Assembly: GCA_011319805.1 (NCBI GenBank)
Contig: SJRY01000266.1
Coordinates: forward strand, 1 to 64,000
From: Macrocybe gigantea
Lineage: Eukaryota > Basidiomycota > Agaricomycetes > Agaricales > Callistosporiaceae
Direction of reading: 5' to 3'
Length of the DNA: 64,000 nt
The notes under the pieces were generated by a model that was not told the DNA's origin, did not search any database, and saw only the letters and a program-made list of their open reading frames with translations. Below, piece by piece: positions 23,308-35,988 of this stretch (position 1 is its first letter; every line of letters begins with the position of its first letter). Both the position numbers and the translations under genes were made by a program.

Positions 23308-26300
23308 CGCGACCAGCGAGGAGAGGATGAAGTTCTTGACGGAATCCACGCAGCCTTTATAACGGATCTTATGAGCCACACATTGCCTCACGCAGGCATA
23401 GAGCAATGCCCCCCGAAACTAATTCCGATGGCATACCAAAAGAAAGAAAATACACCATGTGTCACATAGTTGGAGACGGACAGGAAATAGATTAGAAACA
23501 AACCAGTGGGGCAATCAGGCAGACAACTGATCGGGAAAGAGAGAACTGTCACTCTGACTGGTCGTACCTGGGCTTCCAGTACTTGAGAAAACGATGTGAA
23601 CGTTGGCGCGAATCATGCAAGTGCACGGAATCAGCACGGGAGCACGCTGACGATCAAATCGAATTCGCTGAAAGATTCTTGCTGCTTCTAACGGAACGTC
23701 GCTGTGAAAAGGAGAATCACCCACAATAATCTCCGCCTCGCACAGCGTGTCGCGATAGTCTAACGAAGGGGTGGAGGTGTATTGATGGGAATCTGTAAAT
23801 AGCTATCAGATTGCGGCGTATACGAGATAAAATCATTGCCCCCAACCATTTTCCGTGGGCAAAATCGCGGGCAGGGGCAGAGAGAGGTAGATGGACGTGC
23901 ACAAAACTTGTTTTGTTTCGGTTTGGTCTTGTTTGAACTCATGGGCGCAACACGCGAGCATGACACGTTCGGCGAGACGGAGACATCAAACGCCATCATG
24001 TTCGCCAATTTGTCGTCCTAGCACATATGCTGCTGTGCTCAGCGAAATCTTAACAATATCAATGATCAACTTATCTAATGTCAACCTCTTTCGTGGCTTC
24101 TCCACCTCCGGACGTGAGTCAGACTCACCCGTATACTACGTAATGCTGCTAAACAATCGACTGGCAGTAGCTTCACAAGCCTCGGTGCATCTTATTCTGT
24201 GCGCAACACAGTTCAGACTAGTTTTCCCTACTTTGCGACAGACCTGAAAAGGCTCGCCATAGCAGAACTCAAAGAATACTTCTCGTAATCAGTGCTGGAA
24301 CGGAAGATCACCTCAATTAAATTGGCACCGGAACAAAGACCTATGGACTACTGATTTGAAATTTTTGGTCATTGCTTCGTCGTGCCTAAGGGGTAGGTTG
24401 TTTCGGCTCGTCACAAGAAACCTGGCTGTGATTTGATCGACCTAACATATAGTTTTATCATCACCTTCATGGCGAATGGACTTTCCATGTCAACCCCGTT
24501 AGCTGGGTCCTCGAGAGGCACGAAACGTGGACGTTATTTGACATGATCATGCCAAGTGCATCATGGATTTCACGCTCTGTACTAACTCGAAAGTCTCTCG
24601 CAGTACACCCGGGAATCACGTACAACAGGGATCAGTGTGCGATTCGCGCTTGCATCCGATATCATGACAGCTGCCAGGAGATTTGAACGAATCAACTGCT
24701 GCACAAAACACCTACAAAAGGCATTGCATGTTTAACGGCCATAGTCCCTAGCGGTGTAAGTAGGAAGCTATGCAAACGAGACGGTAGATTTTTATGCGCT
24801 TTCGTCCTTAACGAAACTGATATCCGCGTCAATAGCGTGACACTCCGACCTTTCTTGATCCTACGGAATCTCCCAACTTTGTATCAACGTTAGTCGTGTT
24901 TAAGGTGCCTGTCGACTCCTGAAACCCGAACAATCTCATTGTTACACCTCGCACGTAGCGACACCGGTCGGACCTGAGCCTTACCATTTGTCGTAATGAC
25001 CACCCTACCACGGAGATAGTAGTCAATATTGCTGAATGTAAATCTTCTGGAAACGGATATGTTGGCATTTTGCGCTAAGTCATTCGAACTTTTTGCGTTA
25101 AACATTCTCGCCCATCACTCTCTCATGCATTCTGACGTGAGAAATCAGGGTGTTCACATTTGTTGCATTCTAGCTTCACACTGCAAAGAAGATGCGCCGC
25201 CCAGTAAGCCTGATTGTCCCTATCATATCCGGTTTTAAATGCCTGCCAACAGATGCCGCTCTCAAGGGCGCGTCGCTTGTCTTTGAACTTGCTGCATTGA
25301 TACAAATAATGTTGGACAGTCTCATAATAACCTTAAATCTAGGCTAGCAGATACCCTTCTGTCGTAATCCCCTCACAGCTGATTGTCTTCTTTCCGAAGG
25401 GCGGTAGAATGTGCATGTACCACGCAGACTATGCGACGCATCTCCGATCCCTAGAAGATATTGAGCGTGAACATATATGATGCATCGCCATTTCTACATC
25501 CCACAGCTTTCATTTCTTCCAGCTCGATGGGCGTTCACTGTACTATTCCACACTGAAAAAAAACGGCGATAAAACGTGTTTCGACCAGCATTCTTCCGTG
25601 TGAGTCGTTATCATTTCCTCTATCACCGAACGCCTGTATTTTACATCCTATAAGAAAGCCATGGATTGAGGATATCGCAATCTTGAAGCCTGAGTTCGTA
25701 CAGACGTAGGTATCCAGCGCTACAATGTTTCAAATTTGATGCTAACTGTGCCATTATATCCCGTGTCGGTACTTTCATTGCTGAGGTACCGAATGATTAG
25801 ATCCTATTAACACGGCCATAGCAGACCAATGCATTCAATTGACTCCACTCGTCACAGCATCAGAACACAGCTCAATTCTCTTCAGGCCCGATCAAGTGAT
25901 GGTGTCTATTTATTTTCTGTTCTTCATTGCAAGCATAGACGTCCGGAAGGTCGACCCGAGTCAACAGCCTTTGGCGTCGAGCATATCGAATATGCTAGAT
26001 GGGCTGTCGAACTTGGAGTTCGGAATAAAGATCTTCGTCTTCCAATCTGTGCGTGAACGTCCGTGAACCCCGAAGACGATAGGGAGCTCAAACCTAACAA
26101 GTTCGTGGAAATGGTTGCATTGTCGTTCTGTTCCGTCGTCAGCAGTGTCTAGTCGTCCATTCCTGGTTTGCCAAGTCGGAGCAAGGTGGTGAAACCTTAG
26201 CATTGCGTACCGCTTTCGACAAGCAGTTTAATCTGATTCCGATTTCTCGATTGCGCTAGTAGGGGAGTATTCTACAAAAGGACACCAACCGATCAGTTTC

Positions 26301-29158
26301 CCAAAATCCGCAATATCATTGATCACTTTGATGGCACGACCTCGAGGTAAAATTTTCCTCAAAATCGTGACGACGCTTAAAAAGACGTTGCTCTGAACAG
26401 CGCCGCCGTGCGAGTCATAGGCTTGGCGCTACAATAGAGATGTTCGGGGTCAAGGCTTCCCAAATCATCGCTCTCTACGCGCTGTGGAAGATTTCACCCC
26501 ACAAACTCGGGGGCAGGTTCAAGAGTCGAACGGAGTTGAAAAACTTTGTATGGCCTGTGACCTGTCTTCATGACTTCAAAGCACATTTGCTGAGGGCGGC
26601 CACCAAAGACAGACGCTCATCAAGGTACTATTCATTTATGCTGTACGAAACACCGCGTGCGGGTGTGATTAAACACAACAAAATTGTGTTAGGGCGCGTG
26701 CCTTAGGCCAATAAGGCAACTTGGATCGCATTCCATCAAAGCAGTCCAATACGGGACGAGTGCACCGCAAAGCTCACCACTATGCTCAGTGCAACGCGTC
26801 AGCAAACAGCATGGGGTCATAGGAATCACTAATGACATGGAACAGCCGAGACAGTTGCAACCGTCAAGAAACAAAAAAGGATTTCGCACACTATGCAAAG
26901 AGCAATTTTTATTCTACTTTGCAACGGATCTTGAAATGGACAAAGAAAGGTGTTCCAGATCGCTGAGACCACGTCAACCAAAGCTGTGTGACAGTGCAAC
27001 TACTTGACTACGACGTGCATACTTCCCGACGTTTTCAAATTTTTTGCAGTTTGGACGTGGTCCGGCTGACGCGGTTCCCGCGTTCCTCTCCACAGGGCCA
27101 GGCTGTCGGTCGAAACGCGGAAACTGCAAACCCGGGCGCTGTGCGTTGTCATTGCCCGTCGCAGTCTTCGGATGGTCGCCTCACAGCGTAATCCTATGTC
27201 TAGAGCCTCGTTTGTTCATATCCATCTTGAAATAGTATTAGATGACGATTACGTCCTTCCCAAATCTAGTGATAACGTTTGGTTGATGTTCCGAGAGTCA
27301 GCACTCTCGCGGGTTCCTCGGACTGTTCATTTTCCGTGGTCTGAAAAGGCTGTTGACAACGTCGCACAGGTGATATTTTGCCATCTTGTCAACAGGACCG
27401 GGGTAGAAGATACGTTGGCACCCGCCCACCACAAATTCATGTTCTTGCGGTCGAATTTTAGAGGCAGCGGAGATCCCAAAAGACTCACTTGAGCCTCATG
27501 CTTCAAAGATGGAAATGGAGATATGACAGAATAAGCCTTACAAATTCGAATACGTCCATCCCAAATGCATGCGTCCTATGATGAACTAGATCCCACGTCA
27601 GTGTGGGACGCCCCTCTCGATGCAGTATATGACGTTACTTGAGGCATGCTGAATGTAATAAGACCTGTCGCTTAGGTATGCCTCGAAATATTATCCACGT
27701 CCCGTTATCCGCTTGTCGACCGCCGGGCGCAGTGCGTAATCGGCATACGCATCAGTCGCAAAGAGACATTGAATCTCCTTGGCGCCCACGTGTATAGCAA
27801 TTTCGGCACATGCACTAGAAGTTTGAATGAGATGAATGATCCACATGAAGCATTCAAAACTCGTGCCTCGCCCGTCGAAGAAGTCCTATTTTTTTCCCTT
27901 TAGCTTGACTGGATGACTTGGCGGGGAATGATGACATAATCCATCATCTCGTCTGTGTGTCAAATATTGCCGTCGCGCCTTGTGTCCTCTGGACTTATGA
28001 GAGGGGCTGAGTGACGAAAACGCATTGATACGCGATAGCTGTCCTCAAGAGTCGCAAGTGATATAGAGTACTACCCTGGGAAACGTGTTCGAGCGTAGCA
28101 TCTTCACTCTTTCCACGAAGCCTGAATTTTACTTACAGGAATGCGACTGCAACGTCCCTTCAGATCTATTTTCCATCGTCACTGCGTATTACGCTCCTAG
28201 GCCTGCAGAGTTGGTTCGATTCATCCTCGGTTTGTCATTCCCGGTACCAATGACACGAGTGTCAACTCACTGAAGCTTTCCATGTGCGACAGCATGATCC
28301 AGATATTGGACCATCGCTGCACAGTAGTGACGTGCTCTCAAAGCCACTCCAACACAACCCTAACTGGATTTGGTTGACGGGGGATCATGGATCGCTTGCC
28401 GCGGCTGAATCTCCGAATGCATCTTCAGCTTTTCAATTGGAACGACGGACGTCTCTAACATGCTGCCCAGAGACTATTTTCCGCAATGCCCGAAGGCTGA
28501 AACAGCCTTCCTTGGATAGAAAATGATCTGGCCTTTCGCGCTGGAGCAACGCAAAGGACAACAATCGTGGGCATCTGTTGCCGGATATGTCTTTGCTATA
28601 CCTCATCGCACAACGCAACCAAATCTGTCGCCCATCAAGACAATATATCCTCGGTAAACGCCCTCTAACCATTTAAAAAGTGCCTCCGTACCTGTGGAGA
28701 TAAGCAATTGCCTTCGATCTAACATTTTGTATCTTCGACGACATCTAATCAAGTGATTGAGCTGTCCATCATCCTGGTAGTGGTGTGAAAAACCTCCATG
28801 ATGAAGCATCGGGTAACCGGGACGGCGGATTTTTATGGTAATCTCTCAAGTTTTGAAGACATTTCCGACGTCGTTCACAATAATGGTACATCCTAGGCGA
28901 TCGACGCCCACGTCCTCGGCAAGCGGGCTTCATTTACTCATCCTCAAAGGTACTCTCTTTAAAATCGCCATGAAACGACGAAGTCAGCATCGCTTCCCTA
29001 AGAATGGCTGCCCCTCTTTTCTCTGCTCCCCCTGCTTCCTCTGCTGCAGACCTCAAGGCTAATGGCCAAGTCAGCAGGGTGAGGAGCCACAGAGGTAATG
29101 TATAATCAGTGCGACGCGCCTCGTATGGTGCTCACAACCTACCCCACGGGTAGGCAAC
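23308..29158. other. Gene-poor region upstream of the PKS
   Basis: Nearly 5.9 kb with only short ORFs on both strands and no recognisable domain, LTR or terminal repeat. One stretch (about 23515-23760, minus) reads as protein-like (EAEIIVGDSPFHSDVPLEAA) and might be an exon of an unknown small gene. The stretches 25829-26203 and 27170-27490 look weakly protein-like but have no splice structure. It may hold promoter sequence for the divergent PKS and transcription-factor genes, or decayed genes. Confidence 0.4.
23515..23760 (-). other. Protein-like open stretch 5' of the PKS, unrecognised
   Basis: On the minus strand a continuous reading gives DYRDTLCEAEIIVGDSPFHS, then a basic-hydrophobic segment with two Cys, ending at a stop at 23515. 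Composition and lack of low complexity suggest a true exon. I cannot name a family or find its partners. It could be the last exon of a small gene ending just upstream of the PKS, or leftover sequence. Confidence 0.2.
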
Positions 29159-31807
29159 ATGCCTTCTCTTCCTCAAACGAAGCACTGTCCGCTTTGTCCG
29201 GCAAAGTTCACGAGAACGACGCACCTCAATCGTCACCTGCGTTCCCGTACGTTTGCGAGTTTGGCCATCGCTCATGCACCCAATTGAATTCCATTTCAGA
29301 TACGAATGAGAGACTCCACCGCTGTAATGTATGATCATCGCATTACGTATGGACGCCCTTTCCTGATATTTCTGAAGCTTTGTCAAGCCGAGTTTACGCG
29401 AAGCGATCTTTTATCAAGGCACAAACGGACGTGTGGAGATCCGTAAGCCGTTCGCGTTTTTCCCAGAAGTCAACGTTTGCAAAGACTCATCTTCCAGTGC
29501 TAACGCAAACAAGTCAAGGCGAAAGTCCTGCCAAGTTGGTGCTCCTTTGTCGTATTCTGACTCCCACTGACAACCAATGCGACACAGGCATGCGCCGAAT
29601 CAAAAGTGAAATGCAATCTGCATTACCCATGTTCAAAGTGCATTTCCCGTGGACGGGAGTGTGTCTTCATCAACGATCCGGAGGCTTCGCGGAACAAAAA
29701 GCTCGCTGCTGCGAAGAAGGCGGCCTCCCAGTCGTCAAGTCCAGCCGCATCCGCGGAGGACAATAGCCCGACGTCGTCGACGCCATCGTCGATGGTGTTA
29801 GATCCGCCATTCCCTACTCCCGACAACTACGCCTCTGACGCATTCAACGGTTTCGACTCTTCTCCCATTCTGCCTTACTCTTTCCCGATGTCGCAGTCGT
29901 CTTTCGACTTTGCTGGTCTTACCAGGTCGTCAGGGTCGTCTTCGACGTCGTCATCGCTGTCGTCTCCGCGGTCTGATCTCTTCGACGTCCCGACGGACGT
30001 AAGCGGATCATTCGACATGAATATCGACAGTATCGCCGTGGACTCGCAGATCAACTACTTTTCTCAAAACATGTTTGAGCCATTTGCCCAGCAATCGCTC
30101 CTGGCCTGTTCGACCCAGGTAGCCAGCCCTTCCGATTTTCATTGGCTGGATGGGAGCGAACTGTATTGGACATATCCGACCAACTTCGCCCAGCCACGTG
30201 ACGAACTGCTTTTAGCGCAAAGTGTTCCTGCGTCCCTGACGATAAGCCCACATGATGACTTGTCACCGCGGATATCAATTGCGCAAGCGCCGTCAACAAT
30301 CTCTACCACTAACTCGTTTCCGGAAACCTCGGTGTCTGCAAAAAAGCCTAGCGAACCAGCTGCCGCGGAGCTCGACCATTACTGTGAGCTCTGGCGGTCA
30401 CCGTGGCGCAAAACATACCTTGACTGACGCACTTTGACAGTGTTACTATTCTTCTCTGCGTTCTCTAAGCATTTCCCTCTTTTTCACCTCTCCACATGGA
30501 CGTTGGAGGGAAAGCCAATGATTCTTCTGCGCGCCATGCAGGCTTGTGGCGCCCTTTTTGTCAAGACGCGTGTGGCTACCAACTTTATCAACCAAACATT
30601 GGCCTCCACGCGCGATGCCTTGATTCAACAATTCGTATGTGCGGTCCGGTTTTCTAATCTCAAGCGGGTTCTCACCAAAGATTGTAGGCGAGGAATACTT
30701 CTGATGCACTGGAGCAGGTTGATCTGATCATGACAGTTGCATTGTTGCAAACTATCGGGCTCTTTCATCAGAGGCCTGATCAAAGAATATCCTCAAACGT
30801 ATACCATGGAATGCTTGTGATGGTGAGAAGGAACCGTCTTTCGCCATGCGTTTGCTGACGACCTTTTCGTAAGATGATTCGGCGTACTGGTCTTATCAGC
30901 CGGGTCGGCGCATGGGAAACACCAGATCTGGTCGATGAACAGGTATTGGACGCATCCTGGAGAGAGTGGGCTAAACATGAGACTACCAAACGGTGCGAGC
31001 GTGCCTGATCCTCGCGACTGTCCATATCTGACAAGGTCATTTAGGGTGCTCTTCTTATCATATCTGCATGATTGCTGCCATTGCATGTACTTCTCGTTAT
31101 CGCCATCCTTTCAACCCACCGAGCTGGACATGTGTCTTCCATGTGATGATGCTCTCTGGGCGGCTCAGGACGCGAAAGAATGGCGCACTCTCGTCCAATT
31201 GTCGTCGCCATACGGAACAGGAGAGGCGAGAGTTGTGGGTGTCCCCATGCAGCGCGCGCTGGCCGCCTTGGGCGAGAAGACTTTCACCGCGACACCTCTC
31301 GCGCTCAACCCTTTCGCCCATTTCATTCTTATCCACACTATTCTCCGAAATCTGTACGCTGCTAGAAGCGAGGATTCGACTATGTCCCCCGGAGGCAACA
31401 AGGACAGATCTGCCAAAGATACTTTCGCGATTCAGTACGCGCTGCACAACTGGCTGCAGATGTGGCTGAACAGCCCAGACGCGATGCGGGTAGAGAAGGA
31501 AAAGGACGAGCCTCCGTTCCTCTCCAATGCGCTTCCGTTTTACTGGCTGGCCCAGGCTTCGCTGCTGGCTTTCCAGGACGAGACCACGAGCTTGAGTGGA
31601 AAGGATTCAGCGCCCGATGTCAATCCAGAAGGAAGGTTTCGTCTCATGAAAGAGTGGCTGGACCACATCAAAACGTTTCTTCGCACGGGCGATCAGATAC
31701 CAACCCAGCTTTGGGACGAGCTCATGAAGATCCGAAGGCAGATGTCCGAGGACGAGTCTCGGTCGAACAATGAACTGCAGGGCGGTTTGCTGTCATTTTT
31801 GCCATAA
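29159..31807 (+). CDS. Transcription factor: two C2H2-type fingers + Zn2Cys6 + fungal-specific domain
   Basis: Predicted nuclear DNA-binding regulator. Joining the first exons gives MPSLPQTKHCPLCPAKFTRT, then HLNRHLRSHTNERLHRC. That is a C-x2-C-x12-H-x3-H finger with a linker, followed by a second finger CNLCQAEFTRSDLLSRHKRTC (C2HC form). Two introns later comes a complete Zn(II)2Cys6 cluster: SCQ|ACAESKVKC then NLHYPCSKCISRGREC (spacing C2C6C5C2C6C). A Ser/Pro-rich acidic linker (about 29700-30380) leads to the fungal_trans regulatory region. That region has HFPLFHLSTW, REWAKHETTKR, SYLHDCCHCMYFSLSPSF and HFILIHTILRNLY. All joins are in phase and the gene looks intact. It faces the PKS across the gene-poor region, so a role in regulating it is possible but unproven. 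Confidence 0.85.
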
Positions 31808-32757
31808 CCGAAGGAGAATTTAGTCTGTAGTTAAGACAAACTAGGTGGATCCTACTATGATTTGTATTGATATATATTACTGGATTGACAAAATTGCGGA
31901 TGGCACCGTGACATCGCCCGATGAAGTCCAGGGTAAACCTGGGGAGATTGACATGTTCCGTCCAATTGGTGTTTTGCAGCCCTTCAGATCCTCGAGAGTG
32001 TTCAATCAGAGACGACCCTCCTCGAGGCGCTTTCTAAGACTCGGACGACCCTGCTCAACCAGACGAATGTGCAGAGCTCGAACTATCGTACTTTCGACCG
32101 CGTCTCCAGCAGTTGAGCGGGAATAATGTTGGACATCGAACTCAAAAGGTCGATCCCCTGTAATCACGGAATCCGAATCAGACGATATGGACATTTCAAC
32201 CGCAGCGTTCTTCAGAAGAACTCCGGAGGTATACTTCAGAGTAACTCGGCAGTTGGGCAGAACCGATGACAAGTCTTGACGATGGGAGTGCTCCGTATGT
32301 TTCGGCAATCGCGGCGAAATGGCCGCTTGAAGACTTGGATCAGACAGCGCTTCGTGTGTGTGAACGTCCGTAGTTTCGTCTCGTATCCGAATGCCCGTAC
32401 AGCGTCATAAATCCTAACAATGACTGTGCGTGAGCAATAGAGAAGTGTCAAAGGCCATGTGGATGCTTCTCATGACAACGGAGTCAGAAGTCCTGAAAGA
32501 ATGATCTATCATTAGAGCCTCGGCTTCCGTATGTGCAAAGTGCGAAGCGCAATTTCTCATCAATCGACGACAGAGCTTGCGCAGCCGATGCAAGTGCCAC
32601 ACCAAATGCTCAGATGTCTTATAAATGTGCTGCATGCGGAAACGTCAAGTGAAATTAGCGACCTGAAGGAATACATGCTATTTGTGCGCCGAAGAAATCA
32701 CGGTTCGCCAAGCAATACATGTTATGATACATCGTCGAAAAAAATGGGGCTTGAGCC
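31808..32757. other. Intergenic, possible small unknown gene on the minus strand
   Basis: Between the convergent ends of the transcription-factor and GFA genes. Minus-strand open stretches at 32006-32308 and 32236-32451 read somewhat protein-like (for example VRALHIRLVEQGRPSLRKRL before a stop) but match no family I know and have no clear start. Confidence 0.3.
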
Positions 32758-33480
32758 TTACTCGACATAAAGATGATTCTTCTTGTGCCATTCTTCCAGA
32801 GAGTAAGGTCCATAGTCCTCGTAAACCTGCTTCGGCCCCTCTGGAAGACGAACGTAGGCTGGCTTGGAGTTCATCTTGACACACACCTGATGGCAATCAC
32901 GGAGATCAACCAGACAGAATATGACCGCGAATACGCGGCATTCTCACCATTGTTTCGGGAGGCTTCAGCTCTGGAGAATCAATGGCCGAGGCGAATGGAT
33001 GAATGAGCTCCGGCCTGTCGCGGGCAAACTGTCAAATCCAGAGACGTATCGACTTGACAGGAAGACCCACCAGTTCTTGTCATACAACCAGAGCATGGCC
33101 GAGCATTTAGAACAAAAATTCCTCTCTGACGACGCAATACGTTCGGCCGGGGTGCCTCGATCCAGAACCGCTTTGTAAACGCTGATCGTCGAAACGATGG
33201 CACTGAGCATCCGAACAACTCGCCAACGCCTCAAGTAGCTCACCTGACGTGCTCTTTGCCCTCGACTTTCAGGCTCTCGCTGTGACCTCCAAGATTAATG
33301 GAACCGCCAACTCCTCCGACCTTCTGCAGATGGAGCAGAGGCAGAGCTAGATAAGAGACTCGGTTCAGTCTTGCGCAGTCAAGAAGCGAAGTCGCTCACC
33401 TGATAGGGAACAGCCGTGCTTGACATCAGACTGAATTTGACAGCGCCGCAGTGGCAGCTTCCTTTCAATTCTACGGGCAT
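32758..33480 (-). CDS. GFA/Mss4-like zinc domain protein (CENP-V/GFA family), one frameshift
   Basis: Member of the glutathione-dependent formaldehyde-activating enzyme (GFA)-like family, a beta-fold zinc-binding domain; fungal members mostly have unknown substrates. Exon 1 starts MPVELKGSCHCGAVKFS (CxC zinc ligands). Exon 2 gives LCLCSICR-KVGGVGGSINLG, exon 3 RNFCSKCSAMLWLYDKNW (CxxC), exon 4 PELIHPFASAIDSPELKPPE. The last exon gives SKPAYVRLPEGPKQVYEDYG and ends HLYVE at 32758. Four introns of about 50-60 nt are joined in phase. Exon 2 is one base short between SICR and KVGG (about 33323). An alternative acceptor ending CTGCAG just there restores the frame but removes the CxCxxC ligands. 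Length and layout are normal for the family. Confidence 0.8.
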
Positions 33481-34469
33481 CGTTGATAGAATACTCTTGA
33501 TGAGCTTCGGGTCGGTTTCAGTCGATGAGCATGCTTACCTGACCCTGAAATTCCCGTGACCGACGACAAAAGGTGACGATCATGCAGAACAACTCCATTC
33601 TAGGACGTTGTACTCGGAAAACGATGTGGAGAGACAGCTTCGCTCGACATATTTGCTGCTAGGACTAACTGGGGGTGATGAAGGCGACGACTGTGCGGGT
33701 CCTTGGCAAATTATCGGCGAGAGTGGCTTGCCGAAATTCGTCGGAGATTTATTTTTCGACTCCGATACTATAAGCCACAACCAGTTCGATTTTCTCCCTT
33801 GAAGGGTTGCCACGCTGGTCGCTTCGATTTGCTCCTACGGTCGACACAGTGCCATTGACTCTGAAGAGTCTTTGTTCCTTCAAGATCGTTTTCAGCTCTA
33901 GGAAATGTCTTGACTCCTTCTCCAGGTCAGGGCATGTCGACATAATCTGGGACATCTGATGAACTCTTGCTGGATCATATCACACTTATGGTGAGTTTAA
34001 AGTCCTCCGTCTTCACCTCAAACCACCTATTACTCTCGTCGATGATTCCAAAAAAAAAAACTGATTTTAATGAGTCCGATCGTCTTTGGGCGAAATGGCG
34101 ACACCTTCCTGCTGAGACCCAATCACCGCATTCATCATTACCCCATTACCGCAATATCTTCCCATTCGCTAATGTTCATCCTTTCTAGGGACTCGATATT
34201 TACTTTACACCAGTGTATGATGTGAAATACATTTCAAAAGTGCTCCTCTTCCATCACAATTTGATACACGTGAACCTTTCCTATATCCAATTTGAGGATA
34301 CAAAGCGATTTTTTCCGCAACCAGTGGGCAACATGCCATTGTAAGGAAAGACTGGAAGCAGATCCTAACGTAAGTAGAAGTAGCTGTGTTCCGTTATTGG
34401 TCGTGTATGACATGTAAGGTTCAACGCAGCCCTCGATCTTGTGTTCGTGACATTGTGATCATCGTTCGC
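33481..34469. other. Intergenic, no supported gene
   Basis: Short ORFs only, for example 33608-33802 (+), which encodes an acidic 64-residue peptide without known motif. An A-run lies at about 34051-34060. I see no promoter or RNA gene. Confidence 0.35.
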
Positions 34470-35012
34470 GTTCTCAAACACTTCGCAGATTGGGCCCTGT
34501 ACATACAGCCCAAAGCCAAAGCCCTTGCTCCGATCGCACCCTCACACGCGCTTCCAGCCTACGGCAGGCCTGGTCGCAGGTCTCCCATTCGCAGGCTTCT
34601 TTGGTCCGTTCGCGAACGCCAAGCATGCGTCGCCGGAAATGAACGTGTCGCGCAAGGGCAGAGCGAACCTCCCGACGTAGAACCACCAACCACCCATCGT
34701 GCTTTTTCGGCCAGGTCCGATTTCGCATGCGAGTCGGCGTTGTTCGTGCACGACTTCGGAGGGCCGCGCCTAGCTAGGATCTCCCTTGCCTTGTGCCGGG
34801 GAGGCACCGGCGACGGTATAGGATTTGATCGTTTCCAGCAGATACCAGGTCACGGATAGGAGAGTGTGCGTAGGGGCAGACAGTCGGGCTCATGATGAGT
34901 GGCCGGTTACAGCATCTGATCCGCCGTCGAGGCCGCCGAGGACTTTGACGGTAGACTTTTCCATCTGCTTTGAGATCTTCCGAGTCTCCACGTCGGTATG
35001 GCTATGGCTCAT
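34470..35012 (-). CDS. Possible unrecognised minus-strand gene
   Basis: From an ATG at 35012 the minus strand reads MSHSHTDVETRKISKQMEKS then VKVLGGLDGGSDA before a GTAACC donor-like site. Further on, protein-like stretches read LLSVTWYLLETIKSYTVAGA and, at about 34545-34750, TMGGWWFYVGRFALPLRD followed by SGDACLAFANGPKKPANG. The stretches lie in different frames, so two or more introns or frameshifts would be needed. The family is unknown. A 23-nt piece of this region (34598-34620) is repeated with one mismatch in the U2 snRNA promoter. Confidence 0.25.
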
Positions 35013-35930
35013 CGCGTCGAGTATCGTAACGTTTGAACTATAAGGATGAGGTTAGAACTTAGTTTGAGCCAACTCAAAATGCGAGAAACGCGAACCGAGA
35101 GTTTCAAAGCTTCCGTGAGTTTAGTCTTGTGGAGGATGCCATATGACGCAACAAAGGCGAAGTTTCTGATCTGGTTGCCGTTGGAAAGAGGGACCTACCC
35201 GGACGTCCAGCGTGGCCGCGCTAATCTTGATGCCGCGGAACATCGCTGATGGCATGAAGTTCGTCCATGCTTCTCGGCGACAGTTATCGGATTCATCTTA
35301 CCTGTAAGCGCTTCCTCTGCCTAAGCATTAAGCTGTTTCTCCATGCCTACTGTGTGCTAGACACACCCAGCTACGTAAGTGTCATAGGATGCGATAATAC
35401 TTCTTGTCTCCATATTTTCTACATCTCGCGTAAAAGTCGCAGAACCCGATGCATTCTTTCGTGACGATATTTCGCGACCAGAAAGTCCGGCGATTGACCA
35501 AAGCTATACAGGGCCTGCAGGGCGTCACAAATTGCAACCGACGCAGAGACATATTTTGCCAAATAGAAGGATCGCTGGGATGACAATCCAAGCAGGGTCC
35601 ATCATGATCAAAGAGAGTCGCGTGCGGAGAGGGTGCACCAAAAACCAGAACGACAAGCGCCTCAGTGGACGTTCAACGGTGACAGAACAGGGAAAAAAAA
35701 ATCCCCATCTCATGGTCCATAGCCTGTCATTTCAGGAAGCTTCAGAAGGCAGACATGTTCAGCGAGGGTATCCGTTGAAGCAGAAGCAGTGACCAAAATT
35801 CTGTCAATAAAGGTGGTTCGGCATTATTTCGCGTCAGTACGAGAGACAACTGCAAGTGGGCGCAATTGCGACTTGCGAGCAACGACTTGCACTGAAACCA
35901 GCATCTTGGCTGACAAACCGCTTAGTCACC
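35013..35930. other. Mostly unassigned; one protein-like minus-strand stretch
   Basis: On the minus strand around 35420-35580 a continuous frame reads FYLAKYVSASVAICDALQAL then YSFGQSPDFLVAKYRHERMH and stops soon after. It looks like part of a helical protein but I cannot assign it or find a start. The rest shows nothing. Confidence 0.25.
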
Positions 35931-35967
35931 TCTTTGGTCCGTGCGCGAACGCCCACCGCTATATAAA
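35931..35967 (+). promoter_or_regulatory. U2 snRNA promoter: upstream element and TATA box
   Basis: A TATATAAA box at 35960-35967 lies 29 bp upstream of the inferred RNA 5' end. Just upstream, at 35931-35953, is a 23-nt block containing GGTCCGTGCGCGAACGCC. The same block occurs with one mismatch at 34598-34620. The position, about 36-58 bp before the start, is where snRNA genes of other eukaryotes carry a proximal element. Whether this is one here is inference. Confidence 0.5.
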
Positions 35968-35988
35968 CCCAAGCAGACCCACCTCGAC

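Noticed and set aside
28208..28222. A tRNA B-box-like GGTTCGATTC
   Set aside because: The flanking bases do not form a T-stem and no A-box, anticodon stem or acceptor stem can be drawn around it.
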